Assembly (NCBI GenBank): GCA_903911925.1
Contig: CAIWFH010000169.1
Span: 1-64,000 of the forward strand
Direction of reading: 5' to 3'
DNA from: an uncultured Acidobacteriaceae bacterium
GTDB lineage: Bacteria; Acidobacteriota; Terriglobia; Terriglobales; Acidobacteriaceae
DNA: 64,000 nucleotides
Part shown: piece by piece, positions 17,411 through 26,299 of the stretch
Position numbering within the stretch: position 1 is the stretch's first letter
Layout of the letters: every line of letters starts with the position of its first letter
Program-made: the position numbers and the translations under genes
The notes under the pieces: generated by a model
The model's input: the letters and a program-made list of their open reading frames with translations, nothing else
Told to the model about the DNA's origin: nothing
Database searches by the model: none

Positions 17411-20400
17411 TCAGTTGGTTGTGAAGCTCAGAACTGCGCCGGAACTGACGCCTCCGGCCGAAGATACCACCACTTGAAAAAAGTACTTTGTCTTCGTGGC
17501 CAAGGCGCTGATTGCCGCCGTCGCGTTCACGGCCGCCTGTCCAGAAGCAAATGGAGTGCTGGCGGTCGTCCATGTTAGGCCGTCAGCGGTCAGACCATAT
17601 TGGAAAACATATGTCCCCGGTAGCCCCTGGCCGTTGATGATGGCATTCAGAGTCGCGTTTGATGTTCCAATCAGCGTTGCAGGGGCTGCCAGTGCCGTGG
17701 GAGAACCAACTATCGTGTAAGCAGCGGCTGCTACCGTGCTGTTCAGGTAGCCAGTACCGCCCGCCAGCGCCTTCAGTGTCTGGTTCGAACTCACGGTGAT
17801 GGCACCTGTATACCGGGTTGAGCTGATCGTTGGAGTCGTCGAATTGGTCGTGTAGTAGATGACTGTGCCGGGCGAGTCGTCGCTGATGGTCACAAGTTGC
17901 ACAGACGGATACATTCCACCCGGTTGGCTGAACACGGGCGTCGCAGCCGGAAGCGTGAGGGTATACGTCGCCGAGGCCACCGCGGACAGCGAGTAGTTAG
18001 CGGCGATCGCGGCAGCTTTCAACGTTTGAGTGGAGGCCACCGTAATCGGCCCATTGTATTTCGTCGATCCCGTTGTCGGAGCCGTCCCGTCCGTCGTGTA
18101 GTAAATCGTGGCTCCCGCGGTCGCGTCGGAGATTGTCACTTTCTGCACCGTTGTGTAGGTTCCTGGCGCCGGTGAGAACGCCGGCGTAGCCGCCGGAAGA
18201 GCAATGATATAAGCAGCTGTAGCTGGATTGCTGGTGCTGTAGCCCGGCGCAGTTGCCATCGCTTGGATCGTCTCTGTCTTCGATACCGTGACTGGCCCCG
18301 TGTACTTTGTTGAACTAACGGTCGGCGCGCTCCCATTGGTCGTGTAATAAATCACCGCACCTGGTGTCGCGTCCGTGATGATAACTTTCTGCGCCGAGGT
18401 ATAAGTACCGGCCAAAGGCGATAGTGTGGGAGTCGCGGCCGGCAGCGTGATCGTATATTTCGCTGAGGCCGTCGCGCTGTTGGTATAGCCCTTCGCGGCC
18501 GCCATGGCCTGGATCGTCTCCGTGGCCGAAACCGTTACCGGCCCGGAGTAGACCGCCGAACTGGCCGTTGGTGTCGTTCCGTTGGTCGTGTAATAGATCG
18601 TCGCCCCCGCAGTTGCATCTGCAATGGCCACAATCTGAATGGAAGTATACGTCCCTGCCGCAGGTGAAAAGGCCGGCGTTGCCACCGGAAGATTGATCGT
18701 GTAGGTCGCGCTCGCCACCGCGCTGTCCGAGAATCCGGTCGCGGTAGCTATCGCCCTGATCGTCTCCGTCGATGAAACCGTCAGGGCGGTCGTGAACCTC
18801 ATCGAATTCGTCGTAGGTATCGATCCGTCCACAGTGTAATAGATGGCAGCTCCGGTTGTTGTGTCGGAAATAGACACCGACTTCACCGTGGAATAGGCGC
18901 CGCCCGCCAGGCTGAATGTGGGAGTTGCCGCAGCTGGCAGATTGACAGTGTAGGTCGCGCTGGCCACCGCACTCGCTGAGAAGCCGTTTCCCGCGGCAAT
19001 GGCCTTAATTGTCTCTGTGCTCGAAACCGTAATCGGCCCCGCGTATTTCGTTGAGTTGATTGTCGGTGGCGATCCGTCGAGAGTGTAGTAGATGATCGCG
19101 CCGGCCGTTGTGTCTGAGATGCTCACCGTCTGGATCGTTGTATAGGATCCCTGGGGAACAGAAAATGTTGGCGTCGCTGCGGGAATGCTGATTGTATAGG
19201 TCGCACTGGCCACCGCGCTCGTCGCATATCCGGTCGCTGTGGCAACTGCCTCAATCGTTTCAGTGGTCGCTACTGAGATAGGCCCGTTGAACTTTGTCGA
19301 TCCTGTTGTCGGCGGTGTTCCGTTTGTCGTGTAGTAGATCGTTGCGTCCGCCGTCGCATCGCTGATGGTTACCATTTGCGCTGAAGTATACGTCCCTACG
19401 GCAGGCGAAAACACCGGTGTCGCCGCCGCGGCCTGGTTGATCGTGTAAGGTGCGCTGGCTACATCGCTGGTCGAGTATCCGCTTGCCGTCGCGATGGCCT
19501 TGATAGTCTCCGAGGACGACACCGTGATCGGTCCGCTGTACTGAGTCGAACCCGTGGTTGGGATTGTGCCATCGGTCGTGTAATAGATCGTCGAGTTAGC
19601 GGTTGCGTCGTTGATCGCTACCGTTTGCGCGCCCGTGTAGACCCCCGCCGCCGGAGAAAACTCCGGCGCAGATGCGGGAGTCATCCCCGGCTGAAACTTC
19701 CAGAGATCGTTATAATCTCCCGTATTATTCTGGGGACCGTTCAACAAACCACCGAACAGCCATAAATTGCCGTCCTTATCAGCCCAGAAGGCTGCCTCAT
19801 CGCGTCCGCCCGGCAGATTACTGGGGTCAGCGACCCCCTTGGTCCCGTAAACACCGGGCAGGTTTGGGGCTAGATACCCACCCATCCACGCCCACTGCCC
19901 AACGGAGGGATTAAACTCCCAAAGGTCATCGAAATACCCCGTCCCGCCAATTCCGACCCCCGAACCACCAAAGAACCAGAAATCCCCGTTCTTGTCGACT
20001 GCGCCCGAAGCAAGCTTTCTCGACGGAGGCGTATTTTCCGCGGCAGGTACGCCAGGCGACCCATAAACGCCCGGGGACTGGGCTGAGTTGCTTCCAGCTA
20101 CCCATCTCCACATTTCGAGTACCGGATCATATTCCCAAAGATCGTTGAACCACCCGAGGCCATTTTCGATCGTTACCTGTCCGCCAAAGAGCCAGAAGTT
20201 GCCGGCCTTGTCGGTCCACGCGGTCGAGTACTCCCTCCCCCCGGGTAGATTGTCGGATTCGGCAAAGCCCTTGTTTCCATAAACCGGAGGCTGATTTGCC
20301 AGATTGCTTCCACCTCGGTATGTCCAGAGCAACGCTGTAGGGTTGTACTCCCAGAGATCTTCGAGCGGACCAGCCACTACATTGGGGATCTTAGCCTGAT

Positions 20401-21055
20401 TCTGAAAATCCGCGTAACCATCCCCGCCGTAGATCCAGAAGTTGCCGTACTTGTCGGACCAGGCCGCCGGATATATGCGGGCGCCAGGGATCGCATCCAT
20501 CCCGTCGTATACGCTGTATGGGAAATTTGGGACACTTCCCCCTATCCAGGTCCACACGTTCAGAGCCGGACTGTACTCCCACATGTCATTGTTCGATGTG
20601 GTGGCTCCTGTGGAATTGAGGCCTCGCCCTCCAAACAGCCAAAAACTGCCGGCGCCATCAATCCAGCAAACAGCGCCCACAAGAGAGGCGGGCACATTGT
20701 TTGAGCTGGGTTGCCCTTTCGTGCCCCAAACTCCTGTTTGATACCCAAGCGTGCTGCCGCTCATCCATGTCCACTGCTGGGTCGTCGAATCGAATCTCCA
20801 CAGATCGTTCAAGGGGCCAGGGGCTCGTTCCGAGTCGTATCCAAATCCTCCAAATATCCACTCATTGCCGTTGCTCTCGGAGCAAGACGCTCCTGGGATA
20901 CGCCCGCCGGGCGTATTTCCGGCAGCGGGCACTCCCTGAACCCCATACACGGCATCGTAGCCCCTGGTGGCAGCACCGCCCATCCAAGTCCATTCTCCGG
21001 CCGAGGTTTGCCCATGCACAATTCCCGGCAAGCAAACAATAACCAGCAGCCCCAT
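17411..21055 (-). CDS. Large secreted kelch-like / chitobiase-C-terminal repeat protein
   Basis: A surface or secreted protein of about 1,214 residues. The chosen start gives the signal MGLLVIVCLPGIVHGQT; the open frame reaches 21310 and no start has a convincing ribosome site. Residues up to about 450 hold around six kelch-like blades, each with WTWMGG-, GVYGTKGVPAxxNxPGGR- and GNFWLFGG-type phrases, giving a propeller. Eight repeats of 82-83 residues follow (17700-19675), each with ATPxFSPAAGTYTSAQ, IYYTTDGTxPT and YSGPITVSSTETIKAIA, the chitobiase/beta-hexosaminidase C-terminal (CHB_HEX_C) module. A final FN3-like domain ends VLSFTTN. No catalytic domain is seen; binding or adhesion is the likely role. 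Confidence 0.85.
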   Translation of the reverse strand: MGLLVIVCLPGIVHGQTSAGEWTWMGGAATRGYDAVYGVQGVPAAGNTPGGRIPGASCSESNGNEWIFGGFGYDSERAPGPLNDLWRFDSTTQQWTWMSGSTLGYQTGVWGTKGQPSSNNVPASLVGAVCWIDGAGSFWLFGGRGLNSTGATTSNNDMWEYSPALNVWTWIGGSVPNFPYSVYDGMDAIPGARIYPAAWSDKYGNFWIYGGDGYADFQNQAKIPNVVAGPLEDLWEYNPTALLWTYRGGSNLANQPPVYGNKGFAESDNLPGGREYSTAWTDKAGNFWLFGGQVTIENGLGWFNDLWEYDPVLEMWRWVAGSNSAQSPGVYGSPGVPAAENTPPSRKLASGAVDKNGDFWFFGGSGVGIGGTGYFDDLWEFNPSVGQWAWMGGYLAPNLPGVYGTKGVADPSNLPGGRDEAAFWADKDGNLWLFGGLLNGPQNNTGDYNDLWKFQPGMTPASAPEFSPAAGVYTGAQTVAINDATANSTIYYTTDGTIPTTGSTQYSGPITVSSSETIKAIATASGYSTSDVASAPYTINQAAAATPVFSPAVGTYTSAQMVTISDATADATIYYTTNGTPPTTGSTKFNGPISVATTETIEAVATATGYATSAVASATYTISIPAATPTFSVPQGSYTTIQTVSISDTTAGAIIYYTLDGSPPTINSTKYAGPITVSSTETIKAIAAGNGFSASAVASATYTVNLPAAATPTFSLAGGAYSTVKSVSISDTTTGAAIYYTVDGSIPTTNSMRFTTALTVSSTETIRAIATATGFSDSAVASATYTINLPVATPAFSPAAGTYTSIQIVAIADATAGATIYYTTNGTTPTASSAVYSGPVTVSATETIQAMAAAKGYTNSATASAKYTITLPAATPTLSPLAGTYTSAQKVIITDATPGAVIYYTTNGSAPTVSSTKYTGPVTVSKTETIQAMATAPGYSTSNPATAAYIIALPAATPAFSPAPGTYTTVQKVTISDATAGATIYYTTDGTAPTTGSTKYNGPITVASTQTLKAAAIAANYSLSAVASATYTLTLPAATPVFSQPGGMYPSVQLVTISDDSPGTVIYYTTNSTTPTISSTRYTGAITVSSNQTLKALAGGTGYLNSTVAAAAYTIVGSPTALAAPATLIGTSNATLNAIINGQGLPGTYVFQYGLTADGLTWTTASTPFASGQAAVNATAAISALATKTKYFFQVVVSSAGGVSSGAVLSFTTN
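17700..19675 (-). repeat. Eight tandem CHB_HEX_C-type coding repeats
   Basis: Eight in-frame units of about 246-249 bp lie head to tail inside the large secreted protein gene. They are similar at protein level but clearly diverged from each other in DNA, so they are old duplications rather than recent slippage. The linker between units is usually a short LPAATP-like stretch. Confidence 0.85.
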
Positions 21056-21536
21056 GGACACAAGGCGGTTCTGCAGTTTGCATCCCGTGAACGGGCGATG
21101 CAACCCGGCGCGCGGTGGGAGCGCGTTGCCCAAGCCCCCGCGATCAAGTTCGTTCGTGATGGTAGTTGCATCGTTGTAATTGGAAGAGTGACGGAAGGCA
21201 GAAAGAAAGAACCTGATACCTGGGCTTGCGAACTTACTCGGCATCACACCAACTTGCACTCGGAATACAAGCAGAGTACCGACTCTCGCCCTATGCAGAG
21301 GGTGCGGCAAAAGACTCTGTTTGCGACTATTTGTTCTTCAGTATGGTTGAGCAATAGACACCTGTCAACGAAAGAAGGGTGGAAGCTCATTGATTTGCGA
21401 GGTTTCCTTGGCGTAACGATCTATCAAACCCTTCTATGCGAGCTCGCCCGAATAGCGAGAACCCAGGTGAATCGGGAAGTGAGCTGCGGCCGTCAAACTA
21501 TTGCGGTGGCTCCCCGTGAATTAAACTTGTAACTCA
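21056..21536. other. Intergenic region between divergent genes
   Basis: About 480 bases separate the start chosen for the kelch/CHB_HEX_C gene from the RNase H-like gene. The minus frame of the former stays open to 21310, so its start may lie further in. I see no RNA gene or repeat here; it must contain promoters for both directions. Confidence 0.5.
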
Positions 21537-22196
21537 ATGACCGGAAACCTCTTTGAATCTCCCGATTCCCCCGCCGCCGGCGAGCAGTTCACCGCCCATT
21601 GCGACGGCGGCTCCCGCGGCAACCCCGGCCCCGCGGGCTATGGCGCCGTGGTTGAAGACGCCAGCGGCCGTACCGTGGCCCGCCTCAGCGAGTTTCTCGG
21701 CATCCAGACCAACAACTACGCCGAGTACTCCGGGCTTCTTGCGGTGCTGAAGTGGGCAAACCAGAACGGCGCCAGGCACCTGTGCGTCATCTCCGACTCC
21801 GAGCTGATGGTCAAGCAGATGCAGGGCAAGTACAAGGTGGCCAGCCCAGTCCTGCGCCCGCTTTACGAAGAGGCGCGCAAGATGGCCCGGCGCATCGAAG
21901 AGTTCGAGATTCGCCATACCCTGCGCGGGGGCAACAAGGAAGCCGACGCCCTTGCGAACGAGGCGATGGACAAGGGGATGGGCAAGAAGCCGAGCGAGTC
22001 AGCGAAGCCTCAAGGCAGCGAGTCGGCAGCCCGGCCCTATGGGCGGCTGGTTCCCTCTGCGGCTCCGCGCGCCAATCAGCCGCCCGCCGCCAAGCCGGCG
22101 CGGCAAATCCTCGATGGTTATGTGAAGGGCGGCGTGGTTCACTTGCTTGAGGGCGAACTGCCTGACGGCGTCTTCGTGAAGATCATCCGCGAATAG
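21537..22196 (+). CDS. RNase HI-like protein with C-terminal DUF104-like tail
   Basis: A 219-residue protein. Residues about 15-145 are an RNase HI-like fold: AHCDGGSRGNPGPAGYG, NNYAEYSGLLAVL, VISDSELMVKQM and GGNKEADALANEAMD carry the acidic D-E-D-D catalytic set. It should cleave RNA in RNA-DNA hybrids. A proline- and alanine-rich linker follows, and the last 30 residues (ILDGYVKGGVVHLLEGELPD) resemble the small beta-rich DUF104-type domain often seen in antitoxin-like proteins. This tail is unusual for RNase HI. It is a single gene with no clear ribosome site. Confidence 0.88.
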   Translation: MTGNLFESPDSPAAGEQFTAHCDGGSRGNPGPAGYGAVVEDASGRTVARLSEFLGIQTNNYAEYSGLLAVLKWANQNGARHLCVISDSELMVKQMQGKYKVASPVLRPLYEEARKMARRIEEFEIRHTLRGGNKEADALANEAMDKGMGKKPSESAKPQGSESAARPYGRLVPSAAPRANQPPAAKPARQILDGYVKGGVVHLLEGELPDGVFVKIIRE

Positions 22197-22270
22197 ATGA
22201 CTGAAAGCACTTGTGGGCAGTCAATTCAGAAGTGGCTGTCATTCACGCGCAATCACCTTAGGGGTATGTC

Positions 22271-23389
22271 ATGGGCAAACTTGCTCTTCTGATGTTGATT
22301 GCGGGATTTGGCCCGGCGGCGCTGGCGGGAACGCGGGTGAACGTTGAGCAGGTAGAGAAACTTCTGGCGGCCTCGCGCAGCCTGCCGGATGGGAAACTTG
22401 CCGAGAAGCTCTACGGCCTGGAATTGACTGAGCGGGCCAGCTCAGCCAGGCTTTCGCAGTGGCAGAAGCAATTTGCGGGAGCGCGCACCCGCGAGGCTCT
22501 GCTGGCGCTTGCCGATGCGTCGGCATTTCTCGATCTTCCCGCGCAGGACGTACTTCCCAAGGCCGAGCAGGACTCAGCCGCGACCAAGCAGATTTTTGTG
22601 CGCGCCATTGCCTACGCCAATACGACCATCAAAAAGCTGCCCGATTTTTCAGCCAAACGCAACACCCTGCACTTTGACAACATCCCCGCGGCGCAGCGGT
22701 TGCTGGATCAGTCATTGCGTGACCATGGCAGCGGAATGAGGCGAGCCGTGGCCCCGGGTGGCGGCCCCATGCCTGCGCCCGGGTTATCGCGCTCCGGAGA
22801 TGAGACCTCGGTGGCGGTGACCTATCGCGATGGCCAGGAAATGGCTGACGGGCAACCGGTGAACGCCAACAAGCCGGACTCACGCGGAGGCGGGCTGACC
22901 AGCTACGGCGAGTTCGGGCCGATTCTTTCTATTGTGATTGCAGACACCATTCACGGCAAGCTGTACTGGAGCCATTGGGAGCAGGGCGAATCGGGGCCTG
23001 TGGCAGTCTTCCAGTACACGGTTCCCCAGGAGACGTCGCACTTCACGGTGATTGGTGGCGGCAACATGACGCAGTCCCCCTCGTACCGCGGAGAGATAGC
23101 CGTTGACCCCGCGAACGGAACCATTCTGCGGATTACGATGGCGTCAGACTGGAAGCCGCCGTTTCAGCCGTCTGAATCCGATGTCCTGGTGGAGTATGCG
23201 CCCGTGCAAATCGGAAGTGGCACCTACATTTGCCCGGTAAGGGGCGTGGCTCTCTCCAGGTTGCCCGACACCCCCGGCGGGGACATGGATGCGGGGCACT
23301 ACATCCTGCCGGCCCGGACATACCTGAACGATGTCACGTTCACCGATTATCACGTCTTCCGCGGCGAAGTGCGGATCGTGCCTCAATAG
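22271..23389 (+). CDS. Secreted protein of unknown function
   Basis: A 372-residue exported protein with signal MGKLALLMLIAGFGPAALAG. The N-terminal 110 residues are helical (LLAASRSLPDGKLAEKLYGL, TREALLALADASAFLDLP). After a Gly/Pro-rich stretch the C-terminal half is beta-rich (VFQYTVPQETSHFTVIGGG, YRGEIAVDPANGTILRI, VEYAPVQIGSGTYICPVRG). I do not recognise a named domain, but the layout resembles a family of secreted acidobacterial proteins of unknown role. A palindrome after the stop (23417-23438) probably ends the transcript. Confidence 0.75.
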   Translation: MGKLALLMLIAGFGPAALAGTRVNVEQVEKLLAASRSLPDGKLAEKLYGLELTERASSARLSQWQKQFAGARTREALLALADASAFLDLPAQDVLPKAEQDSAATKQIFVRAIAYANTTIKKLPDFSAKRNTLHFDNIPAAQRLLDQSLRDHGSGMRRAVAPGGGPMPAPGLSRSGDETSVAVTYRDGQEMADGQPVNANKPDSRGGGLTSYGEFGPILSIVIADTIHGKLYWSHWEQGESGPVAVFQYTVPQETSHFTVIGGGNMTQSPSYRGEIAVDPANGTILRITMASDWKPPFQPSESDVLVEYAPVQIGSGTYICPVRGVALSRLPDTPGGDMDAGHYILPARTYLNDVTFTDYHVFRGEVRIVPQ

Positions 23390-23416
23390 GGCGCGGAAAG
23401 ACTCGTTCGGGCGGTA

Positions 23417-23438
23417 TGCCGGGGATTTATCCCCGGCA
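23417..23438. repeat. Hairpin-forming palindrome
   Basis: TGCCGGGGA and TCCCCGGCA form a perfect 9-bp stem with a TTTA loop. It is followed by GGGCTTTAGCCCCTGAGGG near 23459, a motif that recurs at about 135 and 25441 and in variant form near 38197. These look like acidobacterial REP-type sequences and may also end transcription. Confidence 0.6.
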
Positions 23439-23537
23439 TTAAGCTATCGAACCAGAGAGGGCTTTAGCCCCTGAGGGAATGCGTGAGCCGGACTTGGAAC
23501 TTGACCAGAGGTTCCTTAAGGCAACTCGGACTTGGAT

Positions 23538-23894
23538 TTATGCGTTGTAGTTCGCTACCACGCGTACCACCTTGCCGGCTCCCGATAACTCCATGAACTC
23601 TGCCGTGCGCGTGCCCTTTTGATTGGTGTAGTAGAGCACCAGGCTCTTGAGACCCCACAGCACGTCTTGAAGATCGAAATGGAGATCGGGGAAAGCCTGA
23701 AGGCCGCGCTCAAAGTATGCCCGCAAGCTTGCCTTGCCTACCACTTTGCCATCGGCAATGCCCAGCAAGCGGGCGGCGACCGGCGAAGTTAACTCGACGG
23801 CATCGTCATAGTGGTTCATGATCGCATCCAGGTCATGAGCATTCCAGGCTGCGACCCAGTGTTTGGCCAGGCTCTCGGCCTCGTCTTTTGTCAT
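23538..23894 (-). CDS. SnoaL/NTF2-like small protein
   Basis: A 118-residue protein of the nuclear transport factor 2-like (SnoaL) fold. The start MTKDEAESLAKHWVAAWNAHDLDAIMNHYDD is the standard opening helix pattern of this family, and VVGKASLRAYFERGLQAFPD and ELSGAGKVVRVVANYNA cover the rest. Members range from ketosteroid isomerases and polyketide cyclases to proteins without enzymatic role, so no reaction can be assigned. It is a single gene, and an insertion sequence lies 220 bases upstream of its start. Confidence 0.85.
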   Translation of the reverse strand: MTKDEAESLAKHWVAAWNAHDLDAIMNHYDDAVELTSPVAARLLGIADGKVVGKASLRAYFERGLQAFPDLHFDLQDVLWGLKSLVLYYTNQKGTRTAEFMELSGAGKVVRVVANYNA

Positions 23895-24114
23895 CGTCCC
23901 CTCCAGTGAAGGCGCGCAAATGATCTTTGGGCGGTCTGCGCCCCACTGGGGCGCACACTGATCACCGCGTCCATGACTGTGCCAGCCCGGATTTCACACG
24001 CCCCGTCGAAGACCATCGCGAGCCTCGAAATTGGATCGCTGGCCTCCCGGCCGGCTACCGCGTGGGTCTCCCCAGCTTGCGGAAGAACTCGCGCGGAGCG
24101 GCACGAAGTGTCAG

Positions 24115-24144
24115 GGCACGACTTTACAGCTTGCGGAAAAAAGG
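24115..24144 (+). repeat. IS left terminal inverted repeat
   Basis: A 30-bp end, reading GGCACGACTT then TACAGCTTGC and GGAAAAAAGG, pairs with the right end with one mismatch. Confidence 0.9.
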
Positions 24145-24266
24145 CGGTGTTGCTGCGCTGCTGAGCCTTGTCGTTGTTTTTTGAATTGCAAAATCGGTTG
24201 CACTGCGGTTGATTTGCTGTTCTGGAAGCCTTGTTTCCGGCTTCCAGACACACCTCTGCGCCGGCC

Positions 24267-25331
24267 TTACTGCGCCGGAATCAGCTTCTGCATCCGCAGA
24301 AGGTTGTGCGCCGTGGCCACCAAACGGAATAGCCAATCCACGCGCGCCCTGCCGCGCAGCTTCACCTGGCGCGCGACCCGGTCCTGCTCGGCCCAGCCAA
24401 ACACCTTCTCCACCAGCTTGCGCTTGCGCTGGCTGATGGAAAACCCTTCCCCGCTGCGTTCCTCCCCGGTAAGCCAGTTGGGCCACTTGGGGTTGGGTGC
24501 GTACTCGGCCACGTGCGGCCTTACGCGGCGGGCCCGCAACTGCTTCACAAACTGCTCCTGTTGATAGCTCTTGTCGGCGCCAAGAGTGCTGACCACGGCG
24601 CGTTTCAGCTTATCCACCATGGCCGACGCCGCCTCCTGTTCAGCCGTCTTGCTGGACTGGGTCACCATCGCTGCCACCACCAGCCCGTTGCGGTTTTCCG
24701 TTACCACATGGCCCAGGTAACTGGGCACCGCTGCCGCCGCGCTGCTCCTCTTGTACAAACGCGCATCCGGGTCGGTGCTCGACTCATGCGTGTCGCGCAG
24801 CAGCTTGCGCCCACCCGTCCCCGTGCCACGCCTCGGCGGATCTTGCTTCTCGCGGAAACTGCGCCGGCTGGCCCAGGCTTGAATCAACGTGCCGTCCACG
24901 GTAAAGTGCTCCTCGCTCAAAAGCTGGTGTGCACGCGCCTGTTCCACCACCGCCAGCAACAACTGCTCGGCTACTTGGCCCTCAATCAAACGCTCGCGGT
25001 TCTTGGTAAACACCGTCACATCCCAAACCGGATCGTCGATGTTCAGACCCACGAACCACCGGTAAAGCAGGTTATAGTCCATCTGCTCTATCAGTTGCCG
25101 CTCGCTGTGCACCGAGTACAGAACCTGCAACAACTGCGCTCGTATCAGCTTCTCTGGCGCGATCGACGGCCGCCCGCGCCGTGCGTACAACTGTTGAAAC
25201 TCCGAGTCCAACTCCCGCAATGCCGCGTCCGTCATCTGACGGATGGCACACAATGGATGATCCTTCGGAACCCGCTGTTCAAGGCCGATGTAGCTGAAAA
25301 CCGCTTCCTGCTGCTGATCGTCTCCGCGCAT
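24267..25331 (-). CDS. IS5-family-like DDE transposase
   Basis: A 354-residue transposase for the surrounding element. The N-terminal DUF772-type region includes RRGRPSIAPEKLIRAQLLQ and RWFVGLNIDDPVWDVTVFTKNR. The DDE_Tnp_1 catalytic part has FTVDGTLIQAWAS (first Asp), TLGADKSYQ (second Asp) and the later RKLVEKVFGW (Glu). The start at 25331 was chosen because the related element at the window edge is similar from this Met onward but not before it; a Met at 25373 and an open frame to 25580 exist. The gene appears intact, so the element may be active. Confidence 0.9.
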   Translation of the reverse strand: MRGDDQQQEAVFSYIGLEQRVPKDHPLCAIRQMTDAALRELDSEFQQLYARRGRPSIAPEKLIRAQLLQVLYSVHSERQLIEQMDYNLLYRWFVGLNIDDPVWDVTVFTKNRERLIEGQVAEQLLLAVVEQARAHQLLSEEHFTVDGTLIQAWASRRSFREKQDPPRRGTGTGGRKLLRDTHESSTDPDARLYKRSSAAAAVPSYLGHVVTENRNGLVVAAMVTQSSKTAEQEAASAMVDKLKRAVVSTLGADKSYQQEQFVKQLRARRVRPHVAEYAPNPKWPNWLTGEERSGEGFSISQRKRKLVEKVFGWAEQDRVARQVKLRGRARVDWLFRLVATAHNLLRMQKLIPAQ

Positions 25332-25388
25332 GACAAATACATACCCTATCGTCCTGTGGAAACAGCGTGCCATTTCAGATACCCCAGC

Positions 25389-25418
25389 CCTTTTTTCCGC
25401 AAGCTGTGAAGTCGTGCC
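25389..25418 (-). repeat. IS right terminal inverted repeat
   Basis: Reverse complement of the left end with one mismatch (C for T at the 11th base from the outside). Confidence 0.9.
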
Positions 25419-25864
25419 GAAAAGCCGCGACAAACGCGTGAGCTTTAGCCTCTGAGGGGTGTAGTTTCCGAGTTGACGGTCATTCGACCGCGCCCAAGCA
25501 AACTCCCCACTGTACTGTAATGTCGAGCGAAACGAAACATCTGCGGTTGTTCCTCGTTGTGTCCGAGTTGCCGGTGACACGACCGCAACTCGAAATATTG
25601 GCTCAATGAGCGCATCGGCGATTTGCCAGCAACAGAGAGTGATTGGCCTGCCAGCATCTTAATCAAACATCAAGATTGGGTGCCCCAAGTCTCTTTCTGA
25701 GACCTGGAGAAAGCAGCAGCATGATTCCCAGGTCCGAAAAGCCGGACCTGGGGCACCCATTCATCTCGGAAAGGTCAGACGTGGACCCGCCCAACGTCCA
25801 GCTTGCAAGTGTAGTATGTGTAGAATCAACCGATCACTGAATTTCCGAAATGAGAAGGATGGAT
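25419..25864. other. Intergenic region right of the IS
   Basis: It holds a REP-type motif (GAGCTTTAGCCTCTGAGGGG, 25440-25459), two imperfect copies of CCGAGTTGxCGGTxAxxCGACCGC near 25469 and 25563, and a double palindrome of family 1 (25678-25758). The AT content is higher than in neighbouring genes. I see no coding region with a credible start. Confidence 0.55.
25678..25758. repeat. REP-like double palindrome, family 1
   Basis: GGGTGCCCCAAGTCTC and GAGACCTGG (25678-25707) face CCCAGGTCC and GGACCTGGGGCACCC (25728-25758). The outer arms GGGTGCCCC and GGGGCACCC are perfect inverted repeats. This is a two-unit version of the palindrome at 1227-1268. Confidence 0.7.
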
Positions 25865-26299
25865 ATGATTTGCACGAACCCGTTCTGTGACCGGCAAGTT
25901 GACACCGACGCTTCGTTTTGCAGCGCTTGCGGGACGCCGACGAAGAAGAGCGGAGCGGCGGGTTCCATCTTGGGCCTAGACCAATCGACTCCAGTAGTTC
26001 AGTCGAAACCGTCCAACTTAGAAGAACTCAAGAAGCAAAAAGAATACCTCCTACTGCAGCGAGAAATTGCCCAATTGGAGGGTAAATCGAGTCTGGGAAA
26101 TAGAGTGGATAGATGGAGTTGGAAATGGGTGGCCCCACTCGGTTTAGTGGCAGCTTTTTTCCTTTTTGTTTGCCTTGTTTCATCCTCTTATGAATGGCAA
26201 AATGACACCTTCAGTTTAGGTCTGCTCGCTATCGTATCTCTCATTGCTATTTGTCCAGCGGGCCTGAAAGTGCTCAAGTTTTTACATGTGATCGGTTGA
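25865..26299 (+). CDS. Zinc-ribbon membrane protein
   Basis: A 144-residue protein. The N-terminus has a zinc ribbon: C3 and C8 in MICTNPFCDRQ and the pair FCSACG make a CxxxxC...CxxC site. A helical coiled-coil stretch follows (LEELKKQKEYLLLQREIAQLE) and then two membrane helices (WVAPLGLVAAFFLFVCLVSS and LGLLAIVSLIAICPAGLKVL). ATG at 25865 was chosen since AGAAGG lies six bases upstream; in-frame ATGs at 25850 and 25859 exist. Function is unknown. The gene is more AT-rich than its neighbours and is flanked by repeats, which fits recent acquisition. Confidence 0.75.
   Translation: MICTNPFCDRQVDTDASFCSACGTPTKKSGAAGSILGLDQSTPVVQSKPSNLEELKKQKEYLLLQREIAQLEGKSSLGNRVDRWSWKWVAPLGLVAAFFLFVCLVSSSYEWQNDTFSLGLLAIVSLIAICPAGLKVLKFLHVIG

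Larger units (their letters stand above)
24115..25418 (-). mobile_element. Complete insertion sequence, IS5-like, 1,304 bp
   Basis: The element is bounded by 30-bp terminal inverted repeats starting GGCACGACTT with a single mismatch (24115-24144 and 25389-25418). Between them lies one transposase gene. I see no target-site duplication: the flanking bases GTGTCAG and GAAAAGC do not match. The family is judged from the transposase; I did not name the element because that needs a database search. Confidence 0.9.

Noticed and set aside
17700..19675. Regular repeats that could be taken for a CRISPR or satellite array
   Set aside because: The unit of about 247 bp is in frame inside one gene, units differ at DNA level, and they encode a known protein module.
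20711..21532. 273-residue plus-strand frame opposite the kelch gene start
   Set aside because: It overlaps the kelch region antisense, has low-complexity and odd composition, and no start site with ribosome motif.
23891..24253. 120-residue minus frame between the SnoaL-like gene and the IS
   Set aside because: It crosses the IS end, has no domain, and its composition is not protein-like.
24108..25425. Target-site duplication at the IS ends
   Set aside because: The bases next to the two inverted repeats do not match, so none was annotated.
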